Below, piece by piece: positions 14,321 through 21,233 of a stretch of DNA of 25,828 bases; positions within the stretch are counted from its first letter, which is position 1, and each line of letters opens with the position of its first letter. The stretch is from an uncultured Ruminococcus sp. (GTDB lineage: Bacteria; Bacillota; Clostridia; Oscillospirales; Ruminococcaceae): positions 1 to 25,828 of the forward strand of contig CABQIF010000016.1 of the NCBI GenBank assembly GCA_902464115.1, written 5' to 3'. Both the position numbers and the translations under genes were made by a program. The notes below the pieces were generated by a model that had not been told where the DNA came from, made no database searches, and saw only the letters and a list, made by a program, of their open reading frames with translations.

Positions 14321-16311
14321 TGCGGCAGCAGTACGAACCATCTGCTGACCGCATCATTGCTCTATATCAGCAATTAGAAGATGATATTTTGTCAGCGGTC
14401 ATTCGCAGAATCCTGAAAATGGGGTATGTTTCAGAAGCGTCCAAACATCAGCTGGAAGTCTTACAGGCTGCCGGCTTATTGTATGATGACATTGTGCAGC
14501 TGATTGCCGACCGCACAGATGCATGCACAGCACAGGTCAAAGCGTTGTTTGAAGATGCCGGTGTGCAGACAGTTGCCATTGACAACAGCCTGCACGAAGC
14601 TGCCGGAGCGTTGCCCATTGATATCCGGCAGGACAGTAGCACCCGACAGGTATTAGAAGCCGGATACAAAAAGACACTTGGCACGATGCGGAATCTGGTC
14701 AGCACAACTGCAACGCAGACACAGACCGCATTTATTCAGACCTGCGACCGGATATATATGCAGGTATCTTCCGGAGCGTTTAGCTATCAGGAAGCCATTA
14801 TGAACGCTCTGCGAGTCTTGGCGGACACAGGGGCAACAGTTTCTTACCCGACTGGACACACCGACCGCATGGATGTTGCTGTCCGGCGGTGCGTGCTGAC
14901 AGGTGTCAGTCAGACAGCTGCAGCGGTTTCCCTGCGGCAGGCGGAAGATGCAGGCTGCTATCTCATGGAGATCACTGCACACAGCGGAGCAAGACCTGAC
15001 CACGCAAAATGGCAGGGGCAGCTTGTCAGTCTGACGGGCAAAGATGTTGGCAAGACGATTGACGGGCTAAAAGTCTGGTCGTTGAGTGGGATCGGCTATG
15101 GCAGTGGCGAAGGGTTTAAGGGCTGGAACTGCCGCCATAACTGGCATGCTTATTATCTAGGATTAAGCACACCGAATTACACGCCGGAGGAACTGAAAAA
15201 GCTGGATGAACCTTGTATTTCGTACAACGGAAAATTGTACACGGAATATGAAGTCAGTCAGATGCAGCGAGCACAGGAACGAAGAGTCCGAGCCTGGAAG
15301 CGGCGTTGCATCACCGCACAGGAAGGCGTGAACAGTGCCACAGATGAAGCGACCAGAGCGACAGCACAGGCGGAATTTGACCGGTCAGCACGCTACCTGA
15401 AAAACAATGAAGCAAAGCTGAAAGACTTTTGCAGGCAAACCGGACAAGACCGTGACCGGTTCCGGGAACAGGTTCTTGGATTCAATCGGTCAACGGCACA
15501 AAAAGCCGTGCACGCAGCACAGCAGGATGACAGTCCAATAAAAGAAACCATGGAAAAAGCAGTTGCTTCAATAAAAAACAAGTTGACAAAAAATCAAAAA
15601 AGTGGTACTATAAATTTGGGAGAAGTAAAAAATTACGGAAAAAAGCATGCAAAGAATATTCGTGCATATTTGCAGGATGCTCCAAAGGACATACAAAAAG
15701 TATGGAATATCTGCTCTCCGTATTTTCACAATCTTGGCTATATTCAATCTGGAGCATCTAACTATTCTTACAGAAGAGATGGCGTACAGATCATAGAATC
15801 AAGAATATTGAACAGCTCAGTTTCCGCCCCCTATCAAGTAATTTTTCATGAATATGGGCATCATGCTGATTATGTTCTGAACAGGTTATATGGTAATGGC
15901 GATGAAAGTGTTGCATATTCTGTATACTATAAGGATGGCTTGCTCGGCAGAACAGCAAGAGCAGAAGCAGCACAAAAAGTTGATGCATACAAAACAAAGT
16001 TTGGATTTGTCAGCAGAAAAGAAGCCGAAGAAGCTTATGTTGCAATGCTGAAGCAAAAATACAAGGAGGCAGATAAAAGAGCAATTGGCGACCTTTCTGA
16101 TATGTTGGAAGGAGCACTACCGTTCAATACAGGTAAACCTCTTGGAATAGGGCATAAAGCTGGATATTGGCATGGTCGTGACAATGGTAGAGAAATATTT
16201 GCTGAAATGTTTAGTGCTTCGGTAAATAATCCAGAATCTTTGAAATTGATAAAAGAGCATTTCCCTGAAACATATACTGTATTTTTAAAAATGATGGAGG
16301 AAATCAAATGA
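14320..16311 (+). CDS. Minor capsid protein fused to LF-like zinc metallopeptidase
   Basis: This 663-residue protein overlaps the portal stop by one base. Residues 1 to about 400 match the A118-type minor capsid protein 2 (MuF-like), ending with the HSGARPDHAKWQGQ and GFKGWNCRHNWHAYYLG motifs. From about residue 405 the DNA turns AT-rich and a new domain begins. It carries HEYGHH (H510, E511, H514) and GREIFAEMFSAS with E625, like HEFGH and EFFAEAF of anthrax lethal factor (ligands H686, H690, E735). The capsid part helps head assembly and may travel inside the virion. The peptidase part could be a delivered toxin, as proposed for MuF polymorphic toxins. A small gene overlaps its end and may be immunity. 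Substrate unknown. Confidence 0.9.
   Translation: MRQQYEPSADRIIALYQQLEDDILSAVIRRILKMGYVSEASKHQLEVLQAAGLLYDDIVQLIADRTDACTAQVKALFEDAGVQTVAIDNSLHEAAGALPIDIRQDSSTRQVLEAGYKKTLGTMRNLVSTTATQTQTAFIQTCDRIYMQVSSGAFSYQEAIMNALRVLADTGATVSYPTGHTDRMDVAVRRCVLTGVSQTAAAVSLRQAEDAGCYLMEITAHSGARPDHAKWQGQLVSLTGKDVGKTIDGLKVWSLSGIGYGSGEGFKGWNCRHNWHAYYLGLSTPNYTPEELKKLDEPCISYNGKLYTEYEVSQMQRAQERRVRAWKRRCITAQEGVNSATDEATRATAQAEFDRSARYLKNNEAKLKDFCRQTGQDRDRFREQVLGFNRSTAQKAVHAAQQDDSPIKETMEKAVASIKNKLTKNQKSGTINLGEVKNYGKKHAKNIRAYLQDAPKDIQKVWNICSPYFHNLGYIQSGASNYSYRRDGVQIIESRILNSSVSAPYQVIFHEYGHHADYVLNRLYGNGDESVAYSVYYKDGLLGRTARAEAAQKVDAYKTKFGFVSRKEAEEAYVAMLKQKYKEADKRAIGDLSDMLEGALPFNTGKPLGIGHKAGYWHGRDNGREIFAEMFSASVNNPESLKLIKEHFPETYTVFLKMMEEIK
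15583..15611 (+). promoter_or_regulatory. Promoter-like sequence inside the capsid-toxin gene
   Basis: Consensus TTGACA (15583-15588) and TACTAT (15606-15611) are 17 bases apart, at the switch from capsid to peptidase domain and within AT-rich DNA. It would give an RNA covering the 3' part of the gene and the small gene at 16308. That would let the candidate immunity gene be expressed in the lysogen. Activity is not shown; AT-rich DNA can produce such matches by chance. Confidence 0.5.
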
Positions 16312-16535
16312 AAATTCCAACAGAAGCGGAAATTGACATGATGGATGATGATACCGCTGAAAGCACATATAGTCAATTAAAAAAAGAATATGAAAAAAAT
16401 TTTAAAAAGACATATGTTGCTCAACCGAGTGGCGATACAACGACATGGCAAGAAGATTTAAATGAACTTTCTAAGTATCTTAGAGAAGGAAAGCCATCTC
16501 CATGGACAATGGAAGATTGGGAAGACGTTGATTAA
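16308..16535 (+). CDS. Small acidic protein, candidate immunity partner
   Basis: This 75-residue acidic protein starts at an ATG overlapping the capsid-peptidase stop (ATGA) and has GGAGG upstream. It includes MDDDTAESTYSQLKKEYEKN and a C-terminal SPWTMEDWEDVD. No family is recognised. The tight coupling to a toxin-like domain, the shared low GC and the terminator right after it fit an immunity protein that protects the lysogen from the peptidase. A simple chaperone or unrelated gene remains possible. Confidence 0.65.
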   Translation: MKIPTEAEIDMMDDDTAESTYSQLKKEYEKNFKKTYVAQPSGDTTTWQEDLNELSKYLREGKPSPWTMEDWEDVD

Positions 16536-16559
16536 AGCATCTCAATGAGGTGCTTTTTT
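16534..16559 (+). terminator. Terminator after the toxin-partner pair
   Basis: AAAGCATCTC (16534-16543) pairs with GAGGTGCTTT (16547-16556), one T-G pair, with a three-base loop and T-run to 16559. It lies inside the late operon, so full late expression downstream needs read-through. Confidence 0.8.
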
Positions 16560-16590
16560 CATGCCCTGAGGAGGAGTTACAATGGTAGAA
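16560..16590 (+). repeat. 31-bp repeated start region, copy 1 (copy 2 at 17342-17372)
   Basis: CATGCCCTGAGGAGGA, then G or A, TTACAATGG, T or C, AGAA appears before and into the genes at 16582 and 17364, with two differences. It holds the ribosome site and first codons, so two unrelated accessory genes share one translation cassette. Confidence 0.8.
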
Positions 16591-16869
16591 ACAAAAAATA
16601 GTTTGACATTTGGAGAAGCTTTGGAAGCACTGAAAGCTGGAAAGAAAGTTGCCAGAAACGGATGGAACGGAAAAGGAATGCATCTCATTCTTATCAATGG
16701 CAAGTGTATTCACAATTCAATTACTGAGTGCTACGGTAACGGAATTGCGGAGCATACTCCAAAAGTCCTTGATAGTATAGCGATGTATACAGCACAGAAA
16801 CAGCTTGTTGTAGGCTGGCTTGCAAGTCAGACCGATATGCTGGCAGAGGACTGGCACATTGTAGAGTAA
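16582..16869 (+). CDS. tad2: DUF2829 protein, Tad2-like anti-Thoeris
   Basis: This 95-residue protein matches the DUF2829 pattern closely: LTFGEALEALKAGKKVARNG, WNGKGMHLILING, then the diagnostic VGWLASQTDMLAEDWHIVE. Characterised members (Tad2) bind and sequester the cyclic ADP-ribose isomer made by ThsB, so Thoeris defence is not triggered. GAGGAGG lies before the ATG in the repeated 31-bp cassette. It sits in an accessory stretch between terminators inside the capsid operon. Family is confident; activity of this copy is inferred. Confidence 0.88.
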   Translation: MVETKNSLTFGEALEALKAGKKVARNGWNGKGMHLILINGKCIHNSITECYGNGIAEHTPKVLDSIAMYTAQKQLVVGWLASQTDMLAEDWHIVE

Positions 16870-17042
16870 TCACTGCCCCGACCATGGGTAAACTGGCGGA
16901 GGGTGGAAACCAAGAACAAACAAGCCTGTGGGTACGGCGTTCTTTCTATCAACAAATCAGCATCTGAGCAAATCAGGTGCTTTTTTCATACTTAAATATC
17001 AGTTAAGCGGCTTTTAAACAGCATTGGAAAGGAAGAAATTTG
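16870..17042 (+). other. Intergenic stretch with compact hairpins and a terminator
   Basis: These 173 bases lack a supported gene. GGT/ACC (16902-16911) is a small GGAA-looped hairpin, followed by AAGAAC (16912-16917) pairing with GTTCTT (16939-16944) and stacked on GCC/GGC (16924-16926, 16936-16938). A terminator follows at 16960-16986. A short stable RNA or a relic gene is possible. A 27-codon frame at 16884 lacks a ribosome site. Confidence 0.35.
16960..16986 (+). terminator. Terminator before the lipoprotein gene
   Basis: GCATCTGA (16960-16967) pairs with TCAGGTGC (16973-16980), one T-G pair, with a five-base loop and six T at 16981-16986. It repeats the GCATC/GGTGC stem ends of the hairpin at 16534. 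Confidence 0.75.
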
Positions 17043-17333
17043 ATGAAAAAGAAATGGTTAGCGGTTCTGACTGGGCTTGCTTGCTGTGCGGTTGCCTTTA
17101 CAGGTTGTACATCTGTTGAATCCGGAACCGTAATCAATAGACGACATCAAGACGCCTATGATAGTACTTATTATCATAGAATTGGAAGATTCATGGTTCC
17201 AGATACAATTCACCACGAAGAAAAATACCAGTTGGAATTGCAAGACACCATAGACGGAAAAGTGAAAACAGATTGGATTACAGTGCCGAAAGAAACCTAC
17301 AATCAGTATCAAATTTCCGACCAATATCCATAA
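17043..17333 (+). CDS. Small secreted lipoprotein, possible exclusion factor
   Basis: This 96-residue protein begins with a lipoprotein signal (KKKWLAVLTGLACCAVAF then TGC, the lipid-bearing Cys at about 21). The mature part carries ESGTVINRRHQDAYDSTYYH, GRFMVPDTIHHEEKYQLEL and TVPKETYNQYQ, a pattern I associate with small phage lipoproteins. AAGGAAG precedes the ATG; an upstream TTG at 17040 is less likely. Phage lipoproteins on the outer face of the Gram-positive membrane often block superinfecting phage; here that is inference. Confidence 0.75.
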   Translation: MKKKWLAVLTGLACCAVAFTGCTSVESGTVINRRHQDAYDSTYYHRIGRFMVPDTIHHEEKYQLELQDTIDGKVKTDWITVPKETYNQYQISDQYP

Positions 17334-17363
17334 CGTCGCTGCATGCCCTGAGGAGGAATTACA

Positions 17364-17705
17364 ATGGCAGAATATGACGGACTTACAACCGAAGAAATCT
17401 CTGCAATGCGAAAAGACACAGAAAGAGATAGGCACAGAGTGGGAAGCTTGCCTATTTGGACAAGCAAGACAAAGTTGGGATACACGCCTATTTTTATTGG
17501 CAAGAGTGGTGCCGTGTATGTCGGTGGTGTAAAGCTGGAGGGTGTACGATTTATCGAAAACACGTGCGAAACACACGGCATCAATACACTTTGCATGGTG
17601 TTTGATACAGATAGGGTGGTCGATATGCGGGAAAAGGCACGAGCGACTTTGCTTGAACCTGATACCATCGAACTGAAAGAGGTGCTCAATCGTGTATTCA
17701 GATGA
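17364..17705 (+). CDS. Unknown accessory protein
   Basis: This 113-residue protein is translated from the second copy of the 31-bp start cassette. It contains an alpha-beta pattern (LGYTPIFIGKSGAVYVGGVK, then NTLCMVFDTDRVVDMREKAR). No family, signal or catalytic motif is recognised. It overlaps the next gene by 14 bases and lies in the AT-rich accessory stretch, so an anti-defence or exclusion role is possible by company only. Confidence 0.6.
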   Translation: MAEYDGLTTEEISAMRKDTERDRHRVGSLPIWTSKTKLGYTPIFIGKSGAVYVGGVKLEGVRFIENTCETHGINTLCMVFDTDRVVDMREKARATLLEPDTIELKEVLNRVFR

Positions 17706-17991
17706 AGAAGAAACAGTATATGAACGTCATTACATTGATGAAGAAAAGACAAGGAAAAATCTTGTCAAAAGAAGTGCTGTAATAAAAAGCGAATTGCTTA
17801 ATGATATTATCACTCTGTATGATGGCGTGCCAGAAGTGGGGACACCACTACCAAAGCAAGAAACGCCGTGGGACATGACGACCAAAGAACGAAAAAGGGC
17901 AAAGCGGCAAGCAATCCTCTGTGGCATTGTTGCAGGTATTGCAATGTTGGTTGTGATTGCAATGATTTTGCAGAGCAAAGCCGTAATCTAA
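17692..17991 (+). CDS. Tail-anchored membrane protein, unknown function
   Basis: This 99-residue protein has a GTG start with AGAGGTG upstream, overlapping the previous gene. The N-terminal 70 residues are charged and cytosolic-looking (EEETVYERHYIDEEKTRKN). KERKRAKRQ then leads into a single C-terminal membrane segment (GIVAGIAMLVVIAMIL, about 78-94). Basic residues before the segment suggest an inside N-terminus. No family is recognised. It forms a likely pair with the gene at 17364. Confidence 0.65.
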   Translation: MYSDEEETVYERHYIDEEKTRKNLVKRSAVIKSELLNDIITLYDGVPEVGTPLPKQETPWDMTTKERKRAKRQAILCGIVAGIAMLVVIAMILQSKAVI

Positions 17992-17999
17992 ACTTAACC

Positions 18000-18017
18000 A
18001 GCACCCATTCGGGTGCT
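18000..18017 (+). other. Hairpin before the tRNA gene
   Basis: AGCACCC (18000-18006), loop ATTC, GGGTGCT (18011-18017), six bases before the tRNA. There is no T-run, so it may mark the 5' side for processing or be a weak terminator. Its stem ends match the other cassette hairpins. Confidence 0.6.
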
Positions 18018-18022
18018 ACTTT

Positions 18023-18098
18023 GCTGCTGTAGCTCAGTTGGTAGAGCAGAAGACTGAAAATCTTCGTGTCGCAGGTTCGATTCCTGCCGGCAGCACCA
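18023..18098 (+). tRNA. tRNA-Phe (GAA)
   Basis: This is a complete 76-base cloverleaf: acceptor GCTGCTG/CGGCAGC (one T-G pair), D stem GCTC/GAGC, anticodon stem GAAGA/TCTTC with loop CTGAAAA (anticodon GAA, T33, A37), T arm GCAGG/CCTGC with TTCGATT, discriminator A and an encoded CCA. It lies in the late operon between accessory genes and scaffold, flanked by hairpins. It may compensate for tRNA cleavage by host defences or support late translation; both are inference. Confidence 0.95.
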
Positions 18099-18101
18099 AA
18101 A

Positions 18102-18127
18102 AGCATCGGGAAACCGGTGCTATTTTT
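18102..18127 (+). terminator. Terminator-like hairpin after the tRNA
   Basis: AGCATCGG (18102-18109), GAAA tetraloop, CCGGTGCT (18114-18121), then A and five T. It could define the tRNA 3' side and reduce read-through to the scaffold gene. Confidence 0.65.
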
Positions 18128-18155
18128 ATACCAAAAATTCGGAAAGGAGTAGCAT

Positions 18156-18269
18156 ATGACCATTGAAATCACAGGCACACAGGAAGAAGTAACCGCATTT
18201 CTTCACAGCATGGGCGAAACCTACATTGCATTAGAAGAAATGCAGGAACAGGAGGAAGCACATGATTGA
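18156..18269 (+). CDS. Very small acidic protein before the scaffold
   Basis: This 37-residue frame (MTIEITGTQEEVTAFLHSMG, then a Glu-rich end) has GGAAAGGAG six bases before its ATG and overlaps the scaffold start by eight bases. The first half could form a short strand-helix. Its strong ribosome site and overlap suggest a real gene or a translation-coupling leader for the scaffold. No function is known. Confidence 0.6.
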   Translation: MTIEITGTQEEVTAFLHSMGETYIALEEMQEQEEAHD

Positions 18270-18798
18270 CCAGAAGTTTTTAGAAAGCCTTGGTGTTACA
18301 GATGAAAGTGCGGTGCAGAAGATTACCGAAACTTACACCGCTGACATCAAGGCAGAACAGGACGCTGCGACAGCCACCAAAACACAGCTGGATGAAGCCA
18401 ACAAGACTATCCAATCTTACAAAGATATGGACATTGACGGCATCCAGCAGTCTGCAGCCGAATGGCAAAAAAAGTATGAGCAGGCAGAGGCAGACCGCAA
18501 AGCGAAAGATTACAGCGACCGCCTGGATCAGTTTGTTCAGCAACAGGGCATGACAAATGCCGTGTATGCAGACTATCTAAAACGGCAGTTGCTGGATAAA
18601 AAGCTGCAGTTCGATGACAAGGGTGAGCTGATCGGCGGAACAGAGGCGGTGCAGGATTTGAGAAAGACTTGCCCGGATGCATTTTTGCTGAATCCAAATC
18701 ATCCGGCGGTTGCCCCGACATCACACAGCACACCGCAGGCAATGGATGGTGTCGAGTCTGCCTTTTACGCTATGAACCCAAATTTGAAACACAACTAA
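18262..18798 (+). CDS. Scaffold protein (GP20 family)
   Basis: This 178-residue protein has an extended coiled-coil middle (ADIKAEQDAATATKTQLDEA) and a C-terminal region (AFLLNPNHPAVAP, then AMNPNL) typical of phage minor structural protein GP20. It comes directly before the major capsid gene. Members act as internal scaffolds guiding capsid shell assembly and leave or are degraded before packaging. The start follows GGAGG. Confidence 0.88.
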   Translation: MIDQKFLESLGVTDESAVQKITETYTADIKAEQDAATATKTQLDEANKTIQSYKDMDIDGIQQSAAEWQKKYEQAEADRKAKDYSDRLDQFVQQQGMTNAVYADYLKRQLLDKKLQFDDKGELIGGTEAVQDLRKTCPDAFLLNPNHPAVAPTSHSTPQAMDGVESAFYAMNPNLKHN

Positions 18799-18813
18799 TG
18801 GAGGAATTTACTT

Positions 18814-19671
18814 ATGGCACATGCTTTACAGGAACGATACTCGAAGCTGGTAGACGAAAAGCTGCGTGCGACGCTCGTCACCAAGGACAATCTCATTTTT
18901 AACAACCGTTACGAAGGCGACCCGAAAGCCGGTATGGTAAAGGTGCCGGTACGGGACACTGAGGTGGAAGTGAAAAAGTATGACCGGCAGAACGGTGTAG
19001 ACATTTCTGCTGGTTCTACAACCTATTTCAATCTGCCGATTGACAATGATGAAGCGGTTAATGAAATGATTGACGGTTTTGAAGCAGCTGCTGTGCCGGA
19101 CGGCATCAAGGCGGAACGGCTGGACAGTGCTGGTTACTCTCTGGGGCTGTCTATGGATACGAAATCTATCCGAGCACTGGAAGAAACAACTGGTATCACA
19201 ATTGCAACCACGAAGACTGCCTGCACCGACAGTACCGCATATAAGGCAGTTTTGGCTGCGAAACGGACACAGTCCCGAATGGGCGTTCCGAACGATGGAC
19301 GGCGTTGGCTGATTGCTTCTCCGGAATTTATGGAAGTCCTGCTGTCTGATGACCATTATATCCGGCAGGGTGATTTATCCCAGGAACTGGTACAGTCCGG
19401 GGTGGTTGGCAGAATCGCAGGATATAACGTCTTTGAATCCAACAACACGATGTTCGAGGATACTACGATTGTCGGCGGCAAGAAAACCACTACAGAATTC
19501 ATTTGCGGTCACCCGAACTGGTGCCACCGGGTGCAGGAATGGTCTGTTCCAGTTGCCATCAACAATCTGACAAACAAGTACATCGGATCTTCTGCGGTAC
19601 AAGGTCGAAAGGTCTATGGGATTGGTATCTCTAAGCCGAAAACCGTCTATGTTAAGCGAACCGAGGTATAA
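18814..19671 (+). CDS. Major capsid protein
   Basis: This 285-residue protein follows the scaffold and has TGGAGG before its ATG. It includes YEGDPKAGMVKVPVRDTEVE near the N-terminus and AGYNVFESNNTMFEDTT, then ICGHPNWCHRVQEW, in the C-terminal half, consistent with HK97-fold shell proteins of A118-like phages. It builds the icosahedral head. Length is normal with no maturation protease nearby. The fold is inferred from order and pattern. Confidence 0.88.
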   Translation: MAHALQERYSKLVDEKLRATLVTKDNLIFNNRYEGDPKAGMVKVPVRDTEVEVKKYDRQNGVDISAGSTTYFNLPIDNDEAVNEMIDGFEAAAVPDGIKAERLDSAGYSLGLSMDTKSIRALEETTGITIATTKTACTDSTAYKAVLAAKRTQSRMGVPNDGRRWLIASPEFMEVLLSDDHYIRQGDLSQELVQSGVVGRIAGYNVFESNNTMFEDTTIVGGKKTTTEFICGHPNWCHRVQEWSVPVAINNLTNKYIGSSAVQGRKVYGIGISKPKTVYVKRTEV

Positions 19672-19673
19672 GG

Positions 19674-20078
19674 ATGGCAGTCTATGCAGATTTTCCATAC
19701 TATCAGGATTTCTACTGCGGCACGGTGTTTACAGATACGGCGGTATTCCGCACGGCTGCCGCCCGTGCGTCTGACTATATCGACAATGTGACCTTCGGGC
19801 GGCTTACCGGCAGCGTGCCGGAACCGTTTGCAGAACCTGTCAAAAAATGTGCGTGTGCGTTGGCGGAGGCATTTGAGTTGCAGCGGCAGGTATATGCCAG
19901 CACAGACGGCAGCGGTGCAAAAAAGTCCGAAACGCAGCACAATTACAGTGTGACATACAGCACGCCAACAGAAACGCTGACGGCTCTGCTGAGTGGTAAG
20001 AGTGTTGCAGATTATCTGTACAGCATTTGTCTGCGGTATTTAGGACGCACAGGGCTGATGTATCGGGGGTGTGATTGA
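19674..20078 (+). CDS. Head-tail connector (adaptor) protein
   Basis: This 134-residue protein starts two bases after the capsid gene. Its pattern (TAAARASDYIDNVTFGRLTG, then KKCACALAEAFELQRQVYAS) is that of gp6/gp15-like head-tail connectors, which are mostly helical and bind under the portal. Next come other connector-size genes in the usual siphophage order. Confidence 0.75.
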   Translation: MAVYADFPYYQDFYCGTVFTDTAVFRTAAARASDYIDNVTFGRLTGSVPEPFAEPVKKCACALAEAFELQRQVYASTDGSGAKKSETQHNYSVTYSTPTETLTALLSGKSVADYLYSICLRYLGRTGLMYRGCD

Positions 20079-20419
20079 TGTTTACGAACTGCGATGCGGT
20101 TACAATTTACGAAAAAATAGTTGGTGCAGATGGCTTTCCTGCCTATCTTGCCCATTCCATCCGAATGGTATATTGGGAACAATGCACGGGGCAAACTGCC
20201 AATCAAACTGCACAAAAAAGCACAATGACACAAAATCACAGTATTTATCTGGCAATTCCGGCGGCTTCTCTGTCCGACTATTTGCCCAAGCATGGTGATT
20301 TGATTGCAAAAGGCATGCGGGATGTTCCTCCGCCGACTGACAGTTATACGGTGATGACGGTTACAGATTGCCGATATGGTTCGGCAGCCGTCCAGCATAT
20401 CGAGGTGACAGCGACATGA
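20078..20419 (+). CDS. Head completion / minor capsid protein (DUF6751-like)
   Basis: This 113-residue protein overlaps the previous stop by one base. It contains VTIYEKIVGADGFPAYLAHS, KHGDLIAKGM and a C-terminal YTVMTVTDCRYGSAAVQHIE. This resembles the DUF6751 minor capsid/stopper-like proteins found at this place in Firmicute siphophages. It likely closes the portal channel or links the connector to the tail. The family call is from memory and moderate. Confidence 0.65.
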   Translation: MFTNCDAVTIYEKIVGADGFPAYLAHSIRMVYWEQCTGQTANQTAQKSTMTQNHSIYLAIPAASLSDYLPKHGDLIAKGMRDVPPPTDSYTVMTVTDCRYGSAAVQHIEVTAT

Positions 20420-20799
20420 CGGAAGTTCAAACGCCACGGGGTGCAGTTGTTACAGTGCAAACTGGCAATGGCAAAACCATTGCAAAACTGGTATGGAATC
20501 CAAATTTTGCGAGCAAGTATACAGCAAAATTTGACAAGGTGCAGAAGTTCATTGACAGCGAATGCCTGCGGTATTCCGACAAACTGGTTCCCATGAAGAC
20601 CGGCATGCTGAAAAAATCCGGTACGCTGGGAACTGTTATCGGCAGCGGAAAGATTCGTTATCTTGCTCCCTATGCCGGTTATCAGTACTACCGAGGACGG
20701 GCAACCGGACAGCGGGGACGACTGTGGTTCGAGCGGATGAAACAGGCACACCAAAAAGATATTTTGCGTGGAGCCGGTAAAAAATTGAGAGAGGGTTGA
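20416..20799 (+). CDS. Minor capsid / tail completion protein (gp10-like)
   Basis: This 127-residue basic protein overlaps the previous gene by ATGA and has GAGGTG upstream. It contains VQKFIDSECLRYSDKLVPMK, TGMLKKSG and YAGYQYYRGRATGQRG, motifs of the HK97 gp10-like family that joins head and tail. Its place in the connector series supports this. Confidence 0.75.
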   Translation: MTEVQTPRGAVVTVQTGNGKTIAKLVWNPNFASKYTAKFDKVQKFIDSECLRYSDKLVPMKTGMLKKSGTLGTVIGSGKIRYLAPYAGYQYYRGRATGQRGRLWFERMKQAHQKDILRGAGKKLREG

Positions 20800-21233
20800 T
20801 GCATTTGATTGCAGCTGTTCGGGAATGGTTCCGAGCCTGTCCGCTGCTGCGGCAAGATACCGCATTTCAGGTGGACATGTTAGGAGCAGACCCCATAGAA
20901 TATGAAATTGCACCGCTTTCCTGCAATCCAATTGTAAAGCGGTACACAGACGGTTCTACAATCCGGCAGTTTCAATTTGCCTTTGCCAGCCGGGAGGAAT
21001 ACGGCGGTCAGCAGAATTTGCAGAACACCGCATTCTACGAAAACTTGCAAAACTGGCTGGAAGAACAATCTGACCAAGGCAACTTGCCGGAGCTGCCGAA
21101 ATGGCAAACACCGCAGGAACTGCAAATTCTTTCCTGCGGGTATATTTATGACACAGGCGACAGCACTGCCATTTATCAAATGGAACTGGTGCTGACCTAT
21201 TTTCAGGACAGACGATATTTAGGAGGGATTTAA
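20799..21233 (+). CDS. Tail terminator-like / minor capsid 3 protein
   Basis: This 144-residue protein begins at the ATG overlapping the previous stop; a TTG three bases earlier is possible. It shows VREWFRACPLLRQDTAFQVD and TAIYQMELVLTYFQDRRYLG, typical of the minor capsid protein 3 group, which likely includes tail terminators. It lies just before the tail tube gene, the usual place for a terminator. Confidence 0.7.
   Translation: MHLIAAVREWFRACPLLRQDTAFQVDMLGADPIEYEIAPLSCNPIVKRYTDGSTIRQFQFAFASREEYGGQQNLQNTAFYENLQNWLEEQSDQGNLPELPKWQTPQELQILSCGYIYDTGDSTAIYQMELVLTYFQDRRYLGGI

Noticed and set aside
16884..16967. 27-codon open frame after the Tad2-like gene
   Set aside because: There is no ribosome site, and its stop lies inside the terminator stem.
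20344..20931. 195-codon minus-strand open frame opposite the connector genes
   Set aside because: It overlaps well-supported head-tail genes with ribosome sites and proper order; its peptide has no recognisable domain.
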